Below are positions 7,680 through 15,889 of a stretch of DNA of 56,430 nucleotides, piece after piece. Under the pieces are notes generated by a model. That model was not told where the DNA came from, made no database searches, and saw nothing but the letters and a program-made list of their open reading frames with translations. Source of the DNA: Cryomorphaceae bacterium. GTDB lineage: Bacteria; Bacteroidota; Bacteroidia; Flavobacteriales_D; Sanyastnellaceae. Position numbers and translations under genes: made by a program. How positions within the stretch are numbered: position 1 is the stretch's first letter; every line of letters starts with the position of its first letter. The stretch spans positions 1-56,430 of the forward strand of contig WGNM01000013.1 of assembly GCA_016124575.1 (NCBI GenBank), written 5' to 3'.

Positions 7680-10600
7680 ATGCTTAGAAATCTACTCTCT
7701 GCAACATGTGTGTTGCTAGCCCTGAATGTTTTTTCTCAAACTACTCCATCAAATGATCCTGATTGGTCGGCTTTGATGCAAGACCCTTCTCTTTCTTTTG
7801 AGGAAGTTCAAGCAATCTTTAACGAGCATTGGCAAGGCAGAGCAATAACTCCAGGCTGCGGTTGGAAGCCATTTAAACGCTGGGAAGCGCTTATGCAATC
7901 GCGATTGAATGAGAGTGGTATGGTTCCAAACGGACAAGATATCATTCGTGCGCATCAGGAAATGATGGCTGCAAAGGCGAATAGAAGCGAAGCCGGAAAT
8001 TGGATGCCGCTGGGACCCATTCTCGATAGTCAGACATCTCGTGCAGATATACCAGGCGTGGGACGTACCAATGCCATTGCATTCCACCCAACAGATGCGG
8101 ATGTTATGTTCGTTGGAGCGCCTTCTGGGGGCTTGTGGCGGACATACGACGGTGGGAATTCATGGGTGTCGAATACAGATCAACTGCCAACTTTGGGAGT
8201 GTCGGCGATTGTCTTCGATCCGATCAACCCGAACATTGTGTACATCGGAACGGGAGACCGTGATGCTGCCGATGCTCCAGGATTGGGTGTCATGCGATCT
8301 ACAGATGGAGGTATTTCTTGGGAGCTCGCAAACGACGGTATCCAAAACAAAACGGTTACTGCAATGCTAGTGAACCCTGATAATACAGACATGGTTTTTG
8401 CAGCCACCAACCAAGGTGTTTATCGATCTCTAGACGGCGCGGTGACTTGGAACTTGGTGAGCAATACCATGAACTACAAAGACATCCACTTCAAGCCGAA
8501 TGATCCGACCATCGTTTATGCGACAGGAAATGGACGCTTTTTTAGAAGCACCGACGGAGGCGAGAGTTTTCAATATGTAACCGATGGCATTCAGTCTGCA
8601 ACACGCATGGCCATTGCTGTGACCGATGCAGACCCAAATCTGGTTTATGTTATTTCAACCTCCACCTATGCTTTCCGGTTCCTCTACCGCTCTACCGATT
8701 CTGGCGCAAGCTTTGAAACGATGTCTGACTCGCCTAACATCATGGGCTGGTCAGCAACGGGTGACGACGATAGCGGACAAGCATGGTACGACCTCTGCAT
8801 GGATGCAGACCCTGTGAACCCAAATCGCATATACGTAGGTGGTATCCGCATGAAGCGCAGCGATGACGGTGGTGCTACATGGATGGATATCCAAAATAGC
8901 TACCTCCACGTCGATCAACATTGGTGCGAATTCAACCCACACAACGACGATCTTTATCTATGCAACGATGGTGGTGTTTACCATTACGTAGACAACCAGA
9001 ATTGGGTAGATATCTCACACGGCATTGTGGCAGGACAGATTTACGCATTTGGTCAATCGCCCCATGAAGCAAATACCGCTGTTTCGGGTTATCAAGACAA
9101 TGGTACTATGGAGTTCAACGGCGTCCGCTGGACGGATGTTGGGGGTGGAGATGGATTTGAATGTCAGTACGATCCTGTTGATCCTGAGTGGAGGTATACA
9201 TCGCTTTACTACGGGCGTGTTTATCGCACTTCGCCGGATTTTTATGGTCAGCAAATTTGCGGATTTGATCAATTGGGCATCAACGAAGAGGGAGCTTGGA
9301 AAACGCCATGGCTCGTTAGTAAGCACAATGAAAATGTCATGTTCGCCGGTCTGAAAAACGTTTGGAGAGCAAAGAATATAAAGACTGAGAACCGCGACGA
9401 CATCGTTTGGGAGAAGATATCGAGCAACCTAGCAGGTAATGACCTCACCAACATGAATCAGCTCATTCAGCACCGCGCAGATTCAAACATCGTGTATGCA
9501 AGCGAAGGCACGCGTCGACTTTTTAGATGCGACAATGCGCTAGCCGAAGAGCCAACATGGACAGATCTAAGCAACCTGTTACCATTCACACAAGTTCCAG
9601 TTACGGCCTTGGAATCGCATCCTACCGACAGTGCTACCTTGTTTTTAGGTTTCAATAGCAAGGTTTGGAAGTCGGTAGACGCTGGTAATTCATGGACAGA
9701 AATCGAAGGCGCTTTGCCAGGAGTTGCGGTAAATACGATATGTTACGACACCTTGACGAATGAAGGCTTGTACGTTGGAACCGACATGGGTATTTATTAC
9801 AAAGATGCCGATATGGAAGACTGGATTTCGTTTAGCAACGGATTGCCAACAAACTCCCGTGTTACCGAAATTGAAATGTATTACGGCTCATCGCCGGATG
9901 AACACCGATTGAGAGCAGCAACATACGGAAGAGGTATGTGGGAGTCTGATATATTCAATGCTGAAACTTTCGTATTCCCAGCTACAGCATGGCTCAAAGC
10001 TGAAGACAACTCACCTGAGGTATATGGTGCTTTTGCTCTGGAAGCTGGTTTTTATCGCAACTTGATAAACATTGATGTAACTGGTTTTGATGTTTCAGAT
10101 GTACATGCAGAAAACGCAACCGTTACAGGAATAACAGGCGGTCCGGATGTTTTTACAGTGAACGTTGCCCCAGAAAATTATGGTTTGATTACTTTGGTGA
10201 TACCAACAGGTGCAGCAAACGACAACGATGGACAGTTGACGCTGCAAAGTGATACACTGCTTGTGCTTTATCGTCAGGCGCCAGAAACCATGGGTATTTA
10301 CGGACCGGGTGGAGTAGGAAGTGAGGACGAGATTTCGTTCTGGATGCGTGCCGACAACAACCTTTTTTCAGACATAAACGGCTCAATAGTCGCTGAAGCG
10401 GATGGAGATAAAGTGCAGCGATGGAATGATTTGATGGGCGGAGATCTGTTTGCTGTTCAAGACACCCTTGATGACCGACCTACTTTGCGTACCAATGCCA
10501 TCAATGGATTCCCAGCCGTAGAATTCAATGGTGAAAACGAGTTTTTAATTGGTCACGATTTCCCAAGCACCGTTGATTTGTCGGTGTTCTCAATAGCCAA

Positions 10601-11747
10601 AGGAACTGAAGTGAATTGGAACGACCATGGCTGGATAGCGAGCGCTCGTGTCCCGAATGGATTCCTCATCCACCCTTGGAGGAACCAAAGTTTGCTAAGC
10701 GTTAACATCTACAACAACGAAGGCGGCAACGTCAGCACACCACAACACTGGATTGTAGATGCAGCCCTACCGCAGATTTACGGCTTGGTATATGACTACG
10801 AGCCAGAAGCACAAATCTTCCACCAAGTGGTGAATGATACAAAACTAGATTTCAACGCAAACAACCATGGAGCGCGCTTGGCAGGAGTAAATGTAGATGT
10901 GAAATACGGGTGGGACTACAACAACCGTTTTGGAGAAGGACAGATAGCAGAGCACGTCATTTACGGACGCCGACTCTATGAATCACACCGCTTGATCGTA
11001 TCCAACTACTTCGCTTCCCGATATGGAATTGATCTTGGTCCGTCGACTTTGTATCATCACCACACGTATCCGCATGATGTGGCTGGAATCGGAAGAAAGC
11101 ACTTTTACGATTACCACGATGATGCGCAAGGGCGAGGGATTGTGCGTGTCTTGAATCCTTCCAATCTTGGCGATAACGAGTTTCTGCTTTGGGGACACGA
11201 TAACGGAGCGTTGAATTGGGAGAACACGGGATATCCGCTTACATCACCTCATGTTGATCGCTTATGGGCATACGAACAAACAGGTGAATTAGGCAGTGTA
11301 GAAGTTCGTATTTACGCACCAGAGCTTGATTTATCTGAAGAAATCGGCTTAGTTGTTTCCGATCAGAACGTATTTGTAGCCGGACAGTTGCCACTTTTCT
11401 TTCCTCTCACCAACATGGGCGAATACCTCGTGGCAACAGTTGATTTTCCTGCTTCTGGGGTTTTCACCATAGGCACAGCGCCATCGGTAGGAGTAGAGGA
11501 CATTAGCCAAGCCGAGATCGTATTGTATCCAAACCCTGCAAGCAGCGAATTGGCAGTCCGAGTGAATGGCATGGCTTCAAATGCATTCACCGTTCAGATT
11601 TTTAATACCATCGGAAAAAAAGTCTTGGAAGTTTCACCACAGTCTGCTAACTTCACAATCCCTGTTGCTGGACTAGCAAGTGGGATGTATATAATTGAAG
11701 TAGCAAAAGATGGCAAATCCACCCGTCTGTCGTTTGTGAAACATTGA
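7680..11747 (+). CDS. Large secreted BNR/VPS10-type propeller and LamG-like protein with T9SS domain
   Basis: 1355 aa from the ATG at 7680, chosen because it opens a clean signal peptide (MLRNLLSATCVLLALNVFSQ); an upstream in-frame ATG-like start would precede it by 71 unlikely residues. Residues about 105-760 are a beta-propeller built from BNR/Asp-box repeats, for example LWRTYDGGNSW, VMRSTDGGISWE, FRSTDGGESF, KRSDDGGATW and VWKSVDAGNSW. Residues about 765-860 look Ig-like (VTGITGGPDVFTVNV), about 870-1120 LamG/concanavalin-like (RWNDLMGGDLF, PAVEFNGEN), then a YHHHTYPHDVAGIG block. The last 85 residues are a T9SS type A domain (IVLYPNPASSELAV). Likely a cell-surface adhesin or glycan-binding protein. 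Confidence 0.88.
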   Translation: MLRNLLSATCVLLALNVFSQTTPSNDPDWSALMQDPSLSFEEVQAIFNEHWQGRAITPGCGWKPFKRWEALMQSRLNESGMVPNGQDIIRAHQEMMAAKANRSEAGNWMPLGPILDSQTSRADIPGVGRTNAIAFHPTDADVMFVGAPSGGLWRTYDGGNSWVSNTDQLPTLGVSAIVFDPINPNIVYIGTGDRDAADAPGLGVMRSTDGGISWELANDGIQNKTVTAMLVNPDNTDMVFAATNQGVYRSLDGAVTWNLVSNTMNYKDIHFKPNDPTIVYATGNGRFFRSTDGGESFQYVTDGIQSATRMAIAVTDADPNLVYVISTSTYAFRFLYRSTDSGASFETMSDSPNIMGWSATGDDDSGQAWYDLCMDADPVNPNRIYVGGIRMKRSDDGGATWMDIQNSYLHVDQHWCEFNPHNDDLYLCNDGGVYHYVDNQNWVDISHGIVAGQIYAFGQSPHEANTAVSGYQDNGTMEFNGVRWTDVGGGDGFECQYDPVDPEWRYTSLYYGRVYRTSPDFYGQQICGFDQLGINEEGAWKTPWLVSKHNENVMFAGLKNVWRAKNIKTENRDDIVWEKISSNLAGNDLTNMNQLIQHRADSNIVYASEGTRRLFRCDNALAEEPTWTDLSNLLPFTQVPVTALESHPTDSATLFLGFNSKVWKSVDAGNSWTEIEGALPGVAVNTICYDTLTNEGLYVGTDMGIYYKDADMEDWISFSNGLPTNSRVTEIEMYYGSSPDEHRLRAATYGRGMWESDIFNAETFVFPATAWLKAEDNSPEVYGAFALEAGFYRNLINIDVTGFDVSDVHAENATVTGITGGPDVFTVNVAPENYGLITLVIPTGAANDNDGQLTLQSDTLLVLYRQAPETMGIYGPGGVGSEDEISFWMRADNNLFSDINGSIVAEADGDKVQRWNDLMGGDLFAVQDTLDDRPTLRTNAINGFPAVEFNGENEFLIGHDFPSTVDLSVFSIAKGTEVNWNDHGWIASARVPNGFLIHPWRNQSLLSVNIYNNEGGNVSTPQHWIVDAALPQIYGLVYDYEPEAQIFHQVVNDTKLDFNANNHGARLAGVNVDVKYGWDYNNRFGEGQIAEHVIYGRRLYESHRLIVSNYFASRYGIDLGPSTLYHHHTYPHDVAGIGRKHFYDYHDDAQGRGIVRVLNPSNLGDNEFLLWGHDNGALNWENTGYPLTSPHVDRLWAYEQTGELGSVEVRIYAPELDLSEEIGLVVSDQNVFVAGQLPLFFPLTNMGEYLVATVDFPASGVFTIGTAPSVGVEDISQAEIVLYPNPASSELAVRVNGMASNAFTVQIFNTIGKKVLEVSPQSANFTIPVAGLASGMYIIEVAKDGKSTRLSFVKH

Positions 11748-11785
11748 TCCGAACCTCAACCAAATAGTTAATTGATAAACGAAGG

Positions 11786-11813
11786 AGGCTGTCTGTAAAG
11801 ACAGCCTTTTTCT
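11786..11813 (+). terminator. Rho-independent terminator of the 1355-aa protein gene
   Basis: Perfect 9-bp stem AGGCTGTCT / AGACAGCCT with a GTAA loop followed by TTTTTC, starting 39 nt after the stop at 11747. Confidence 0.85.
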
Positions 11814-11990
11814 ATACTGCTCAGCATTGTCTTTATGCAGAAGCGACATTGTTGATATGTCGCAATCAAGGTGCTGATTGTGGTTTCCCAAATTCGGGAT
11901 AGTTACAAATTAACCACGCAAATCAATGGACTTTCTAGGCTAACAATCTTTACACTTATTTTCAATAACACCTATTCATTCCCTCCGAAG

Positions 11991-12323
11991 CCTGAGGCTC
12001 TCGAAGGTAGAGGTTCTCGAAGGTGAGGTTCTCGAAGGCGAGATTCTCGAAGGCGAGATTCTCGAAGGCGAGATTCTCGAAGGCGAGGTTCCCGAAGGCA
12101 GAGGTTCTCGAAGGTGAGGTTCTCGAAGGTGCGGTTCTCGAAGGTGAGGTTCTCGAAGGTGAGGTTCTCGAAGGTGAGGTTCTCGAAGGTAGAGGTTCTC
12201 GAAGGTAGAGGCTCTCGAAGGTAGAGGCTCTCGAAGGTAGAGGCTCTCGAAGGTAGAGGTTCTCGAAGGTAGAGGTTCTCGAAGGTAGAGGTTCTCGAAG
12301 GTGAGGTTCTCGAAGGCAGAGGC
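11991..12323. repeat. Tandem array of 21 copies of a 15/16-nt unit
   Basis: The unit is GAGGTTCTCGAAGGT (15 nt) or the same with an extra A (16 nt). Twenty-one copies of CGAAGG occur from 12002 to 12316. Spacings are 15 nt in two runs (copies 2-7 and 8-13), 16 nt in seven consecutive steps (copies 13-20), and 15 nt at the end. The first copy carries the exact word TGAGGCTCTCGAAGG that forms the loops of the hairpin arrays at 14360 and 17325, so all three loci are one family. It lies in the 825-nt gap between converging genes; the rest of the gap (12324-12518) shows no gene. Open frames through the array are by-products of the periodicity. Confidence 0.9.
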
Positions 12324-12518
12324 CTTTTGCGCCCTGCGGGCCCTCCCTCCCCCGCGCCGTCAACACCGTGCACTGCAAAGGTAAGCTCTCCTCAAAAGCT
12401 TGTCAATAGGCACTTTGTGTGTGCCGGCGAAAACTTTGTAATCGTCAATTTTCCGACAAAAAATTGGAGATAACAAGAAGTCAATTTTCCAATGATACAG
12501 GAAAAGGTAACGTTCATG

Positions 12519-12550
12519 AAAAAAAAAGGCCGTCTAAAAAGACAGCCTTT
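12519..12550 (-). terminator. Rho-independent terminator of the 322-aa T9SS protein gene
   Basis: On the minus strand: stem AAAGGCTGTCT / AGACGGCCTTT (one G-U pair), a TTTT loop and a T-rich tail, 23 nt downstream of the stop at 12573. Its stem is nearly the same word as the terminator at 11786 on the other strand. Confidence 0.8.
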
Positions 12551-12572
12551 GTATAATTTCTTGAAAGCTAAA

Positions 12573-13541
12573 TTATTGCTTGATCACTTTCATCGTTTGA
12601 TTGCTTTCAACCGAGCGAATGAAATAACATCCGGCGCTTAAGCCACTAAGATCAAGTTGAGTTGATTGCTTTACCGTTTCTTGCATCAAAAGTTGTCCGC
12701 TAAGTGACCGAACCTCAATTGTTAGAGGTACATTCACTTGGGTGCTAACCGTAACGAGACCATCGGTTACTGAAGGGTAGACTTTCAACTTTGAGTCAAA
12801 AGTAAACTCCGGTAAAGAAACCACAGTGCTGGCAAATCGGTAAACACGACCATTTTCAGGAGTTGCATCTAGCGTTGCGCTAAGCAGTGTGTTTTCATCG
12901 CCTGAAGAAATTATAGTAGGTGCATTTGTTGATCCACTCAATATATGACCAAATCCAATATTATTTGAAGTCAGACTGATGTTCTGAAGTAATCCATGAG
13001 TTAACCAACCGTCATAAACAGTGAAATCTTTTACAGAGTTTTGTCCATAACGGACTTCAAAATCATTCGAACCTTCGTAAATCCACAGTTGAAAGGAAAC
13101 CCTGTCAGGGAATACGCCATCATTAACTTGATTATAAAATCCACAATTTTTCCACTCAACTTTGCAAATTTGAGAACCAGGAGTTCCAGAAAGTTGGTAA
13201 CTGATAGGGCTCAAAACACTGCCTTCATTGTAACCTACATCGATAATATCTGCGCTGTGAGCTATAATAACATTGGCCATGTCAGAACCGTTTTGGAAAA
13301 TTACAATTCCACCATAACCATAGCCGATGAATAATTCGGTATAACTAATGCCTTCAAAAAGAAAATTAAAACCGATAGGAACTAAAAGTTCGGGATCATC
13401 CCATGTCTCTGTAGAAACAACAGTCGGATTTGTTAAATCTGAATATTCACTCGTGAAAGTAGAAAAGTTGTAATTTAAAACTTGTGACTGACTTGAAATA
13501 GCCAGAACTAGAAGTATAGGAATTAGTAGATGTTTCATCAT
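12573..13541 (-). CDS. Secreted T9SS-sorted protein of unknown function
   Basis: 322 aa (an ATG one codon later is equally good). Signal peptide MMKHLLIPILLVLAISSQSQ. Residues about 22-240 are a beta-rich domain with FNFLFEGISYTELFIG, IGYGYGGIVIFQNG and SQICKVEWKNCGFY, a pattern common to uncharacterised Bacteroidota surface proteins. Residues about 250-322 form the T9SS type A tail (LKVYPSVTDGLVTVSTQV, GLSAGCYFIRS). It has its own promoter at 13579-13608 and terminator at 12519-12550, so it appears monocistronic. Confidence 0.75.
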   Translation of the reverse strand: MMKHLLIPILLVLAISSQSQVLNYNFSTFTSEYSDLTNPTVVSTETWDDPELLVPIGFNFLFEGISYTELFIGYGYGGIVIFQNGSDMANVIIAHSADIIDVGYNEGSVLSPISYQLSGTPGSQICKVEWKNCGFYNQVNDGVFPDRVSFQLWIYEGSNDFEVRYGQNSVKDFTVYDGWLTHGLLQNISLTSNNIGFGHILSGSTNAPTIISSGDENTLLSATLDATPENGRVYRFASTVVSLPEFTFDSKLKVYPSVTDGLVTVSTQVNVPLTIEVRSLSGQLLMQETVKQSTQLDLSGLSAGCYFIRSVESNQTMKVIKQ

Positions 13542-13578
13542 GGATATAATTTTGGTCTATAAGACGAATAAGTTGAGA

Positions 13579-13608
13579 CAAAGTTACATCCTAGAAGTTT
13601 GGTCGCAA
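13579..13608 (-). promoter_or_regulatory. Promoter (TTG-N19-TAACTTTG) for the 322-aa T9SS protein gene
   Basis: Minus strand: TTG at 13606-13608, 19 nt spacing, TAACTTTG at 13579-13586. Both boxes fit the Bacteroidota -33/-7 consensus with normal spacing. The -33 part overlaps the last codons of the LOG-family gene. Expected start of transcription is about 30 nt before the ATG at 13541. Confidence 0.5.
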
Positions 13609-14298
13609 TAGGTATTGACTGTAGAAATGATCAATGGCTTCCACAGCTTCTTCGGCGGTATCTACCACTTGCCACAGGTCAAGGTCGTCAGGAGAGATGT
13701 TTTGGAATTCATCGAGCAAGGTCTTTTTAACCCATTCTACCAATCCTCCCCAGAAATCTTTACCGACCAGAATGATTGGGAATCGACCTATTTTGTGTGT
13801 TTGAATAAGCGTCATTGACTCAAACAATTCGTCGAGGGTGCCAAAACCACCCGGCATTACAATAAATCCTTGGGAGTATTTCACGAACATGACTTTGCGG
13901 ACAAAGAAATAATCGAAGTTGATGGATTTGTCGTGGTCTATCCACTGGTTTCCTTTCTGCTCGAATGGCAATTCGATATTTAAACCCACAGAAGTACCAC
14001 CACCTTCATTGGCACCTTTGTTACCGGCCTCCATAATACCCGGTCCACCGCCAGTTATTACGCCATACCCTTTGTCAACCAAACGATGCGCTATGTCAGT
14101 CGCCATCTCATAGTACTTGGTGCCTGGCTTTGTCCGCGCTGACCCGAATATCGACACACACGGACCGATCCGTTGCATTTTTTCATACCCTTCAACAAAC
14201 TCACTCATGATCTTGAAAATAGACCACGAGTCGTTCGATTTGCTCTCATTCCATGAGCGTTGCTTAAATTTTTCGCCTATGCGCTTATCTTTCTCCAT
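13591..14298 (-). CDS. LOG family protein (TIGR00730 Rossmann-fold, nucleotide 5'-monophosphate phosphoribohydrolase type)
   Basis: 235 aa, typical length. Diagnostic motifs are GGGPGIMEAGNKGANEGG near residue 82 and PGGFGTLDELFESMTLIQ near 150; the second is the PGGxGTxxE signature of lysine-decarboxylase-like LOG enzymes. Known members cleave the N-glycosidic bond of (cytokinin) nucleoside 5'-monophosphates; in bacteria without cytokinin signalling the physiological substrate is usually unclear. Cytoplasmic. The start at 14298 lies just outside the hairpin array that fills the upstream region. Confidence 0.9.
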   Translation of the reverse strand: MEKDKRIGEKFKQRSWNESKSNDSWSIFKIMSEFVEGYEKMQRIGPCVSIFGSARTKPGTKYYEMATDIAHRLVDKGYGVITGGGPGIMEAGNKGANEGGGTSVGLNIELPFEQKGNQWIDHDKSINFDYFFVRKVMFVKYSQGFIVMPGGFGTLDELFESMTLIQTHKIGRFPIILVGKDFWGGLVEWVKKTLLDEFQNISPDDLDLWQVVDTAEEAVEAIDHFYSQYLLRPNF

Positions 14299-14359
14299 GG
14301 GTTAGTAATTGAACGGGGAAATTAAGCAAAAATGCAATATCCGTGATAACTCCCTGTGC

Positions 14360-14544
14360 GTTGCCTTCGAGTGCCTCAATAAACCTTTGCCTTCGAGAGC
14401 ATCAATAAACCGTTGCCTTCGAGAGCCTCAGGCAGCGGTTTATTGATCCTCCCGTTACGTTGCCTGAGGCTCTCGAAGGCAACGTAACGGGAGCCTGAGG
14501 CATATAACAAAACCGGGGGCTGAGGCTCTCGAAGCCCCGGTTTT
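14360..14544. repeat. Hairpin-array repeat, locus A (five copies of a 13-nt core)
   Basis: Contains TTCGAGAGCCTCA or its complement at 14366 (one mismatch), 14392 (one mismatch), 14418, 14465 and 14521. The first three copies alternate with 13-nt spacers (ATAAACCTTTGCC, ATAAACCGTTGCC), a 26-nt period. Three cores are loops of hairpins with different stems: 14401-14417 with 14431-14447 (17 bp, one G-U), 14451-14464 with 14478-14491 (14 bp, perfect), and 14509-14520 with 14534-14544 (one bulge). It occupies the divergent gap 14299-14602. Locus B at 17325-17477 is the same composite in the same orientation. Confidence 0.9.
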
Positions 14545-14602
14545 GCACTATCAAAAAAAACATTACATTGCATTACTTATTCTTTTCACTAAATACACTC
14601 CA

Positions 14603-15889
14603 ATGAAAACAATTGTATTAATCATTTCTAGTTTCTTAGCTGTAAGCGTTAGCGGACAGTTGAGTCAAATTGTTGTAGAACAGTTTGCTTTAACAGGTCC
14701 AGAATCCGAACAACCAGAAGGAACAGTAACCTATCGTGTATATGCAGAATTGATGCAGTCGAACGATAAAGTTGTATCTGTTTTTGCGTCGGATAACTGT
14801 CATTCGTTGGATATTTCGACTTCAACCCATTTTTTCAACCACGACTTTGGAGCTATATATGGAAGTACAATCAATTCCGGTTTCTATTTCTTTTTTCCTA
14901 CTTATGAGGCTGACTCTTGGGTAACTATTGGTGCTGCCAATTCCACCGTCTTTGGAGCAATGGATGTAGAGATTTCAGTTGCCTCTTCTGATCTGTTCAA
15001 TAATTCTTTCGGCGTGAACAACCCTGAAGGATCTAGCTTTGTTTTGAACGATGGCCTTTGGTTTACTTCAGCCAATTCTCAAACGGCTTTGCCTGTTGGG
15101 CCGGATAATCGTGTTTTGATCGGACAGTTTACAACGTCGGGACAACTCAGTTTCCACCTAAATATGAGGGTTTTGATTGGAGGTGATGAAGTCAACGGAA
15201 TTGTCGACTATGTATGGAATGAATCGTGCAATGAGGCCAGCAATCTTACTGGATTTGAGCAGTACCATAGCCAGCTTACATACGGGGAGTGCAATGATAT
15301 CAATGCTTGTAACTATTCTACAAATTCTACGACTGATGAATTCTGTACGTATATAGAAGGTTGTATGAACCCTGATTTTTGTGCATACAATCCGCTAGCC
15401 TGTATCGACACAGGTTGCCTTCCCAACAATGAAGGTTGTATCAACGAGAACGCTATAAATTACGACCCGCTCGCAACTTGTCCTACACCTTGTACTTTCA
15501 ATTTTCACGGAACAGTATACCATGATTCTAACATCAATGGCGTTTTGGACGAAGGAGAAACGGGGATACCAATGCAGCAATTGAATTTTAGCCAAGGAAG
15601 TAATTTGGTTGTTTATACCGACGAGAATGGATCATTTAGCGTTGAACTTGAAGAACTGTCGACTTTATTAAACTTAACGTTTAATCCAAGTTTTCCTTTC
15701 ATTACAAATTCTCAGTTCCCTTTCACAATTAACCCGAGTCAAATCAATGGTCCATTCAATATTGGATTGAGTTTTGATGTCCCGAATTTTAGCTTTGAAT
15801 CAGAAATTTTCTCTTTGTTTGGTGGTGCTTTGTGTGGCTCTGCTACGCCCATAGTGGTGAGTGTTGAAAATAATTCAAATGTGCCATAG
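14603..15889 (+). pseudogene. N-terminal part of a T9SS surface protein interrupted by an in-frame TAG
   Basis: 428 codons from the ATG at 14603, chosen for its signal peptide (MKTIVLIISSFLAVSVSGQ), to a TAG at 15887-15889. The reading frame continues without shift into the next feature, so one base change (for example CAG or TGG to TAG) would restore a protein of 893 aa. About residues 235-300 hold cysteine-rich repeats of the ECNDINACNY / GCMNPDFCAYNP kind, common in Bacteroidota surface proteins, followed by an SdrD B-like segment (GTVYHDSNINGVLDEGETG). A sequencing error or translational readthrough remain possible. Confidence 0.7.

Noticed and set aside
11991-12323. CRISPR array
   Set aside because: The copies are directly adjacent with no spacers, the unit is 15-16 nt, and no cas genes are in the window.
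11962-12378. Open reading frames of 133-138 codons (SPSRTSPSRT / LREPLPSR type) through the tandem array
   Set aside because: The frames stay open only because the repeat unit is free of stops in several phases; switching between 15- and 16-nt units would scramble the product, and there is no start context or domain.
14360-14544. Transcription terminator for the neighbouring genes
   Set aside because: Locus A lies between divergent genes, where neither transcript ends, and the hairpins have no T-runs; termination could be incidental only at locus B.
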